Origin: Leptolinea sp. HRD-7
Lineage (GTDB): Bacteria; Chloroflexota; Anaerolineae; Anaerolineales; Anaerolineaceae
Assembly (NCBI GenBank): GCA_024363285.1
Contig: AP024710.1
Coordinates: forward strand, 1,307,001-1,371,000
Length of the DNA stretch: 64,000 nt
Direction of reading: 5' to 3'
Shown here one piece after another: positions 58,945-64,000 of this stretch. Position 1 is the stretch's first letter. Each line of letters begins with the position of its first letter. A model generated the notes under the pieces. It saw only the letters and a list, made by a program, of their open reading frames with translations, did no database searches and was not told the origin of the DNA. Made by a program: the position numbers and the translations under genes.

Positions 58945-58963
58945 GTTGCAAAACTCTTTTTAT

Positions 58964-59008
58964 AACCTGGAACAATTCTTGTACGATTGTTCCAGGTTGT
59001 TTTTATAC
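58964..59008 (+). terminator. Rho-independent terminator after the DUF2871 gene
   Basis: AACCTGGAACAAT (58964-58976) and ATTGTTCCAGGTT (58986-58998) form a perfect 13-bp stem followed by GTTTTTAT. Confidence 0.93.
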
Positions 59009-59189
59009 CTTTAGCGAAAAAGGTTTTTTCTTAATCCACAGTGAAAGTGGGCTTTTGCCAGCCATTTCTGTGAAATTAATTTCCGTGCGATATTCGAAAT
59101 TTTTGACTGTTTTTCCACTTTGAGTGATAGCGGTAATTCTGTTTAATGTTTCAACTCCATTCTTAAAATAATTAGAAAGAGAGATAAGC

Positions 59190-59789
59190 ATGAAATGGTA
59201 CATCGTCCGTCACGCGGAAAAAGAGAAAGGCGATTTCTACAACCCGAAGCTGCGTCATCAGGATGAACCGATCAGTCAAAGAGGGCAAAAACAGGCGGAA
59301 CAATTATGGGAATTTTTCTCTGCACGGCCGGTCAATGGTATCTATATCAGTCAATACCAGCGAACCGGGCAGACGATACAGTTTGTTAGTAAAAAGAACG
59401 GTCTTCATCCTGTTGTGGATGAACGATTGAACGAAATCGACAACGGCCTGATCGATTCTTTGCAGGAAGACGAAATTCAGGCGCTTTACCCCGAAGTGTG
59501 GAACGGCTTTAAAGAACGGAACCATGATTTCAAATTCCCGCAGGGTGAAAGTGGAGAAGACGCGCGCCGCCGGATTGCTTCATTCATGGCTGACAAAATG
59601 CAGGCTGACCGGAATATCATTGTGGTCTGCCATGAAGGGCTGATCCGATTGTGGATTTGTCACCTTATGGGATTGCCGGTGTACCGAAGATGGGATTTCA
59701 AGGTGGACTTTTGCGGTATCACAGAGATAGAGTTTGAACCGGAATTCAACAACTGGCGGTTGATCCGTTTTAACCAGGTTGTGATCTAA
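59190..59789 (+). CDS. Histidine phosphatase family protein
   Basis: A 199-residue phosphoglycerate-mutase-like phosphatase. The catalytic RHG-type motif is YIVRHAEKEKGD with the phosphoryl-accepting histidine at residue 8; ISQYQRTGQTIQF supplies the second arginine and VVCHEGLIRLWICHLMG the second histidine. Substrate unknown; relatives act on phosphosugars, cobalamin precursors or proteins. GAGAG precedes ATG 59190. The cupin gene follows after 28 bases. Confidence 0.93.
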   Translation: MKWYIVRHAEKEKGDFYNPKLRHQDEPISQRGQKQAEQLWEFFSARPVNGIYISQYQRTGQTIQFVSKKNGLHPVVDERLNEIDNGLIDSLQEDEIQALYPEVWNGFKERNHDFKFPQGESGEDARRRIASFMADKMQADRNIIVVCHEGLIRLWICHLMGLPVYRRWDFKVDFCGITEIEFEPEFNNWRLIRFNQVVI

Positions 59790-59817
59790 GTTTTGTAGTT
59801 TCGTAAGGAATGAAAAA

Positions 59818-60147
59818 ATGGATATGCAGAATATACCCTTCGGGTTGACCGAATGGGAAAAAATTCCGGTTACCGAACATAAAGGCGAGACTGGAATGGC
59901 GTACTGGCGCACACAGCAGTTCGGCCCTATTCGCGTGCGCATGGTGGAATACACACCGGGCTATCTGGCGGACCACTGGTGTAAAAAAGGTCACATTCTG
60001 CTTTGCCTGGAAGGTGAACTGCGTACCGAACTGGATGACGGGCGAACGTTCGTCCTCACCCCCGGCGTCAGCTACCAGGTGGCGGATAATGCTGAAGCCC
60101 ACCGGTCGTCCACACAAACCGGGGCGAAACTGTTTATTGTGGATTGA
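59818..60147 (+). CDS. DHCW-motif cupin-fold protein
   Basis: A 109-residue single-domain cupin. The name-giving motif is present as DHWCKKGHILLCLEGELRTE, then DGRTFVLTPGVSYQVAD and the final AHRSSTQTGAKLFIVD. The His and Cys suggest a metal centre. Function unknown. AAGGAATG precedes the ATG. The acetyltransferase starts 3 bases after the stop. Confidence 0.92.
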   Translation: MDMQNIPFGLTEWEKIPVTEHKGETGMAYWRTQQFGPIRVRMVEYTPGYLADHWCKKGHILLCLEGELRTELDDGRTFVLTPGVSYQVADNAEAHRSSTQTGAKLFIVD

Positions 60148-60150
60148 GCC

Positions 60151-60639
60151 ATGGCGCAATTGGATATTAACTTCCGCCGGTTAACCCCGGCGGACGAACC
60201 TTTTCTGTGGGACATGCTCTACCTGGCAGTTTATGTGCCGGAAGGCAGTCCCCTGCCGCCGCGCGATATTATCCATAATCCGGATTTGGCCCGTTATGTG
60301 GACGGCTGGGGCAGGCCGGGTGATGACGGATTCGCGGCGCTTGACGGGGATAAACCGATTGGTGCTGTCTGGATCCGTCTCTTAAACGGGAAGAATAAAG
60401 GCTACGGTTATGTGGACGATGAAACGCCGGAACTCTCTATCGCCGTTTTGCCGGAATATCGCGGCATGGGCATTGGCCGTACGTTGATGCGCCACATACT
60501 GGAATCAACCTTACCGAAATACTGGGGAATAAGTTTAAGCGTAAGCCGCGAAAACCCGGCTGTACAGTTATATGAATCCTGTGGTTTTAAAACCGTGGCA
60601 GATGATCCAACCACGCTGATCATGGCTGTTCGCGGATAA
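60151..60639 (+). CDS. GNAT family N-acetyltransferase
   Basis: A 162-residue acetyltransferase with motif A LSIAVLPEYRGMGIGRTLMR and motif B LSVSRENPAVQLYESCGFKT. It begins 3 bases after the cupin gene, so the two are co-translated. The first part (FLWDMLYLAVYVPEGSPLPP) is typical of a group of GNATs with unknown acceptors. Confidence 0.93.
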   Translation: MAQLDINFRRLTPADEPFLWDMLYLAVYVPEGSPLPPRDIIHNPDLARYVDGWGRPGDDGFAALDGDKPIGAVWIRLLNGKNKGYGYVDDETPELSIAVLPEYRGMGIGRTLMRHILESTLPKYWGISLSVSRENPAVQLYESCGFKTVADDPTTLIMAVRG

Positions 60640-60663
60640 ATCCTTCCGGTCGAACAATCCGTA

Positions 60664-61518
60664 TCATATCGTGACCTGCCCGATCAGGAAGGCCAGCACA
60701 ACCAGCGTGGCGCCGATGTAAATGCCTTTCATGCATTTGCGTTGTGTGCTTACATCGTCAGTACGCAAGAGGCGTAGGGAAAAGTAAATGATCACGGTGT
60801 CTACAGCCAGGATCGTTAATCCATATATCGCACCCATCAATCCTGAAATAACCGGGATCCACCCCAACAAAATGACCAGCCCCCACATCACAACGGCGGC
60901 GCGCAACGCAAAAGGTTTCCCCATTGAGCGGGCTATAGACCGCGCCCCGCGCTGCTGGTCACCTTCCAGGTCCAGCGCGTCACCGGTGATCTCTTCGCCC
61001 AGGTCTATGAAAAAGGCCATCAGGGCAAAGACCCACACCAATGTGTTCCAGGGCTGCCCGACGGTCATGGCGCCCAGAATAAAGGTGAACGCCACGGATG
61101 AGCTGACCATCAGATTGCCCGGCAGGCCGCTTTCTTTGTAACGCCAGTTGTAGAGAAAACCGATAACCCAGAAAAAGAGGGTGAAGATGAAGCATACCGG
61201 CCCCAGAAATAATGCTGGAATAAGGCCCAATAAGGAGATGAAAACTCCCAGCAGAACGGCTTCCTGCCGGGTGACGGCGCCCGAAGGCAGCGGCCGCTCC
61301 GGCGCGTTGACTTTGTCCACCTCGAAGTCAAAATAATCGTTGACAACAAGAGCCGCGCCGGAGCACCCGAACGCGCACAGAAATCCGAGAAGGGTGACCG
61401 GCCATGAGGCGAGATGCCCTGTCGCAATGATCTGTCCGCCCACCGTACATAACCCGGCGGCCAGTGAAAGATCCGGACGGAACAGGCGGATAAGGCCTTT
61501 GATCTTTTTGCTATTCAT
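60664..61518 (-). CDS. UbiA family prenyltransferase (geranylgeranylglyceryl-phosphate synthase-like branch)
   Basis: A 284-residue, nine-helix aromatic or lipid prenyltransferase. The two Asp-rich motifs that bind the prenyl diphosphate via magnesium are NDYFDFEVDKVNAPERPLPS and DLGEEITGDALDLEGDQQRG. The text N-A-P-E-R-P-L-P-S-G resembles the archaeal DGGGP synthase/(bacterio)chlorophyll synthase branch more than UbiA proper. It transfers a polyprenyl chain to an acceptor in quinone, heme or ether-lipid synthesis; the acceptor is open. It is divergent from the O-methyltransferase gene, which could act in the same pathway. Confidence 0.93.
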   Translation of the reverse strand: MNSKKIKGLIRLFRPDLSLAAGLCTVGGQIIATGHLASWPVTLLGFLCAFGCSGAALVVNDYFDFEVDKVNAPERPLPSGAVTRQEAVLLGVFISLLGLIPALFLGPVCFIFTLFFWVIGFLYNWRYKESGLPGNLMVSSSVAFTFILGAMTVGQPWNTLVWVFALMAFFIDLGEEITGDALDLEGDQQRGARSIARSMGKPFALRAAVVMWGLVILLGWIPVISGLMGAIYGLTILAVDTVIIYFSLRLLRTDDVSTQRKCMKGIYIGATLVVLAFLIGQVTI

Positions 61519-61737
61519 AGTTTTATTTTGCCTAATCTGGTAAATCGATGGCTACATCCGCTCCGATATTGATGCAAGGCCTCCGAATTCCATCATATAA
61601 AATGCGTGTTGAAGGCAGATTCTTGGGTAGTGAATAACCTATTTTATCCAGAATACCGGTATCCTTCACCTCCAACATTCGGGACGCTATTCCACCAGCC
61701 TTTACAATTCACTTTATCAAACACTGAAAGGTGCAAA

Positions 61738-62316
61738 ATGTTCCATACCATTCCCTCTGCCATATCAGCCCGCATGCTCTACCTGGAAGAGATCGATACC
61801 CGCGATCGTGCGGACAACACCCCCCGTTTGCAACGTCTCCGGCAAATTCCGCCGGAAACCGGACGGTTCATTGCCTTGATGGCCGTTGGCGCACCGGAGG
61901 GAGAGATTGTTGAAATCGGGACCTCTGCCGGATATTCCACCCTTTGGCTGACTCTCGCTGGCAGGCAGGTGACCACTTTCGAAATTCTACCGGAAAAAGT
62001 TGCTCTGGCCCGCGAATCATTTGCTTCCTGTGGTGTTAATCACCAGATCACTCTCGTGGAAGGAGATGCCCGCGATTATCTGAGTGGTATCAAAAATATC
62101 GCATTCTGCTTTCTTGACGCAGAAAAAGAAGTGTATGCCGATTGTTATGACCTGGTGATTCCCCGATTGGTTCCGGGAGGTTTGCTGGTGGCTGATAACG
62201 CCATCAGCCATCAGGCTACACTTCAGCCGCTAGTTGACCAGGCTCTGGCGGATCCCCGGGTAGACGCGTTGGTCGTGCCCCTGGGAAATGGCGAACTTGT
62301 CTGCCGGAAGATATAA
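61738..62316 (+). CDS. Class I SAM-dependent O-methyltransferase
   Basis: A 192-residue methyltransferase of the caffeoyl-CoA O-methyltransferase-like (Methyltransf_24/3) type. SAM-binding motif I is [17 protein letters not shown], followed by [20 protein letters not shown], the acidic [20 protein letters not shown] and [13 protein letters not shown] 61738 is chosen, since AAAGG lies 7 bases upstream; a longer frame to 61606 adds 44 unrelated residues. Acceptor unknown. Confidence 0.92.
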   Translation: MFHTIPSAISARMLYLEEIDTRDRADNTPRLQRLRQIPPETGRFIALMAVGAPEGEIVEIGTSAGYSTLWLTLAGRQVTTFEILPEKVALARESFASCGVNHQITLVEGDARDYLSGIKNIAFCFLDAEKEVYADCYDLVIPRLVPGGLLVADNAISHQATLQPLVDQALADPRVDALVVPLGNGELVCRKI

Positions 62317-62326
62317 AAACAAAAGA

Positions 62327-62345
62327 CTCCGGATTTTGTCCGGAG
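62327..62345. terminator. Bidirectional terminator between O-methyltransferase and hydrogenase genes
   Basis: CTCCGGA (62327-62333) and TCCGGAG (62339-62345) flank TTTTG. The minus-strand tail is GTCTTTTGTTTTTAT and the plus-strand tail CCTCTTGTATTTTTATTT, so it serves both convergent genes. Confidence 0.85.
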
Positions 62346-62373
62346 CCTCTTGTATTTTTATTTCTACCAATAA

Positions 62374-64000
62374 TTAATCCCGGCCGTGAACGTGAAGCAG
62401 TTCATGTGCCAGGTGACTGCCGGCTTCTCCCAGAAATTCCTGGTACAGTTTCTGGATGGACGGATTTTCGTGAGACTTGCGCACAGCCTGGTTGCGGTCA
62501 ATATGGTACAGGCCGCTGATACGCTGCTCGATAACCTCGTCACGGTTGTGGGTGTATGGCTGTCCGCCGCCATTCACACAGCCGCTGGGGCAGGCCATGA
62601 TCTCGATGATGTCATAGTGTTCTTCGCCTTTGACAATTTTCTCGAGGACCTTGCGGGCGTTACCCAATCCGGAAAGCGCCGCGACGCGCACGGTTCGTCC
62701 GTTAATATCTACTGAGGCTTCGCGGATACCCTGGGTTCCGCGTACGGCCATGAAGTTGACATCGTCCAGCGTCTTTCCGGTAAATTTCTCATACACGGTG
62801 CGCAGGGCGGCTTCGAGCACGCCGCCGGTGGCGCCAAAGATGACACCGGCGCCGGTGGATTCACCCAGCGGATCGTCGAAGGATTCTTCGGGCATGTATT
62901 TCAGGTCAACCGCGCCTTCTTTCAACATCTTCGCCAGTTCGCGGGTGGTGATGGAGTAGTCCACATCCTGCAGGCCGTTGGATTTCTGATACGGAAGGTT
63001 AGCCTCGTATTTCTTGGCGATACAGGGCATCACGGAGACCACGACCACATCTTTGGGGTCCATGCCCATCTTCTTGGCGTAGTAGTTCTTAGCGATGGAG
63101 CCGGTCATCTGTTGGGGTGACTTGCAGGTGGATGGCATATATTTCAGGCTGGGGAAATGATAATCAATGAAGTTGATCCAGCCGGGGCAGCACGAGGTGA
63201 GGATGGGAAGGTTCTTATTTTCCTTCAACCGTGACATGATCTCGTTGGCTTCTTCAATCACGGTCAGGTCAGCGCCGAAGGTGGTGTCAAAGACGGCGTC
63301 AAACCCGAGGCGGCGCAGGCCGGCCACCATTTTGCCGGTGACGATCTGTCCGGGGTTCATACCGAACTCTTCGCCAATGGCCACACGCACCGCCGGGGCG
63401 ACCTGCACAATAACCTTTTTCGCGGGGTTAAACAGGGCATCCCAGACTTCAGAGATGTAACCCACACCGGTGAGGGCTGCCGTGGGGCACACGCTGACGC
63501 ATTGGCCGCAGTACACGCAGGGGGATTCGATGATGGGTTTCTTTTCAGCAGGAGCAACCACGGTGCTAAAGCCGCGGCCAAACGCGGTAAGCGCGCCAAC
63601 CGTCTGCACTTCATTGCACATCACTTCGCAGCGGCGGCACATGATACATTTTTCGGGGTCGCGTTTCAACGCGCCGCTGGATTTGTCGATTTCGTGATGG
63701 GCGCGTTCGCCGCGGTAGCGTTGGGTGTTGATGCCGAACTCCCAGGCCAGTGACTGCAGTTCGCAGTCAGTGGACTTGGCGCAGATCAGGCAGTCAAACG
63801 GATGGTTGGAGAGGATCAATTCCAGATTCTTGCGGCGGGCAGCGAGCACCCGTTTTGAATTTGTGGTGATCTTCATACCCTCGGCTACCGGAGTGGCGCA
63901 TGAAGGGGGCAGGTTGCGTCGGCCTTCCACTTCCACCACGCAGATACGGCAGGAAGCTACATTGTTCAGGAATCCGGCCTTTTCAAGGTGAAGGTAGCAG
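62374..64000 (-). CDS. hndD: [FeFe] hydrogenase catalytic subunit, NAD(P)-linked type (HndD/HydA-like), start outside window
   Basis: At least 541 residues, with the start beyond the right edge. In order: end of an N-terminal plant-type 2Fe-2S domain (CRIC pair at the right edge), a His-ligated 4Fe-4S site (HPFDCLICAKSTDCELQSLA), two ferredoxin clusters (CIMCRRCEVMCNEVQTVG and CVYCGQCVSVCPTAA), then the H-cluster domain with all three signatures: TSCCPGWINF, MPCIAKKYEA and MACPSGCVNGGGQP. It ends with the small-subunit-like helix region. This M3-type build is that of HndD/HydA subunits of NADH- or NADPH-dependent, often electron-bifurcating hydrogenases; partner subunits (NuoE/NuoF-like) should lie just outside. 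It evolves or consumes H2 and marks an anaerobic lifestyle. Confidence 0.97.
   Translation of the reverse strand, partial: CYLHLEKAGFLNNVASCRICVVEVEGRRNLPPSCATPVAEGMKITTNSKRVLAARRKNLELILSNHPFDCLICAKSTDCELQSLAWEFGINTQRYRGERAHHEIDKSSGALKRDPEKCIMCRRCEVMCNEVQTVGALTAFGRGFSTVVAPAEKKPIIESPCVYCGQCVSVCPTAALTGVGYISEVWDALFNPAKKVIVQVAPAVRVAIGEEFGMNPGQIVTGKMVAGLRRLGFDAVFDTTFGADLTVIEEANEIMSRLKENKNLPILTSCCPGWINFIDYHFPSLKYMPSTCKSPQQMTGSIAKNYYAKKMGMDPKDVVVVSVMPCIAKKYEANLPYQKSNGLQDVDYSITTRELAKMLKEGAVDLKYMPEESFDDPLGESTGAGVIFGATGGVLEAALRTVYEKFTGKTLDDVNFMAVRGTQGIREASVDINGRTVRVAALSGLGNARKVLEKIVKGEEHYDIIEIMACPSGCVNGGGQPYTHNRDEVIEQRISGLYHIDRNQAVRKSHENPSIQKLYQEFLGEAGSHLAHELLHVHGRD

Noticed and set aside
59003-59203. 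66-residue minus-strand open frame between the terminator and the phosphatase
   Set aside because: It overlaps the start of a well-supported plus-strand gene and has no ribosome site; the tail looks protein-like but evidence is too thin.

Overview
The window most likely comes from a mesophilic or moderately thermophilic, obligately anaerobic bacterium of the Chloroflexota, probably class Anaerolineae. This is inferred from gene content: an NADH-type [FeFe] hydrogenase, HypA/HypB, a ferredoxin-bearing dihydroorotate-dehydrogenase-like enzyme, MetF, a MoxR/DUF58/DUF4129 locus, a GPH-type sugar symporter and many small families common in that phylum (DinB-like, HXXEE, DUF3788, DUF4256, DUF2871, DUF72). 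No rRNA, tRNA or other phylogenetic marker is present, so the placement is tentative. Base composition is slightly GC-rich by eye, with AT-rich stretches around 18.3-19.1 kb, 29.1 kb and 58.3 kb.

Layout. 0-12 kb: end of a GreA-like gene, a palindromic repeat pair, an amidohydrolase whose lipoprotein signal peptide is split off by a frameshift, an orphan NadS-type antitoxin, an acetyltransferase, a GT-B-type enzyme, a DUF1295 membrane enzyme, a PAS protein, a WYL regulator divergent from an alpha/beta hydrolase, DUF4256 and uracil-DNA glycosylase. 12-18 kb: a secreted beta-helix protein with a Gly/Pro-rich linker, small membrane proteins and a LysR regulator. 18-25 kb: an AT-rich proteasome-like Ntn hydrolase, decayed gene pieces, a WD40 protein, a PreA-like flavoprotein, metF, and a YefM/YoeB toxin-antitoxin pair with a recognisable operator. 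25-43 kb: a tandem patatin with a GPH transporter, a CAAX-type protease, RNase HI, PadR and TetR regulators with clear palindromic operators, an intracellular-type GH10 xylanase and many small accessory proteins. 43-49 kb: hypB, a large Fe-S/FAD oxidoreductase and hypA, then an aldehyde dehydrogenase and an aldo/keto reductase fragment. 50-57 kb: a protein with EF-hand-like calcium loops, an alpha/beta hydrolase lacking two catalytic residues, and the MoxR operon. 57-64 kb: DinB, ATC-hydrolase-like, DUF2871, phosphatase, cupin, acetyltransferase, UbiA prenyltransferase and O-methyltransferase genes, then the [FeFe] hydrogenase running off the right edge.

How it fits together. The recognisable metabolism is fermentative redox balancing: hydrogen production from NADH/ferredoxin, a possible electron-transfer flavoprotein tied to nickel-enzyme maturation, one-carbon and pyrimidine metabolism, and plant-polysaccharide use (GH10, sugar symporter). 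Much of the rest is a patchwork of single genes with their own promoters and terminators, plus several gene remnants, which reads as an accessory region with high turnover. No CRISPR array, prophage or transposase was seen. No single large unknown system stands out; the best candidates for new biology are the hypB-oxidoreductase-hypA unit, the proteasome-like gene, the transglutaminase-free MoxR operon and the tandem patatin.
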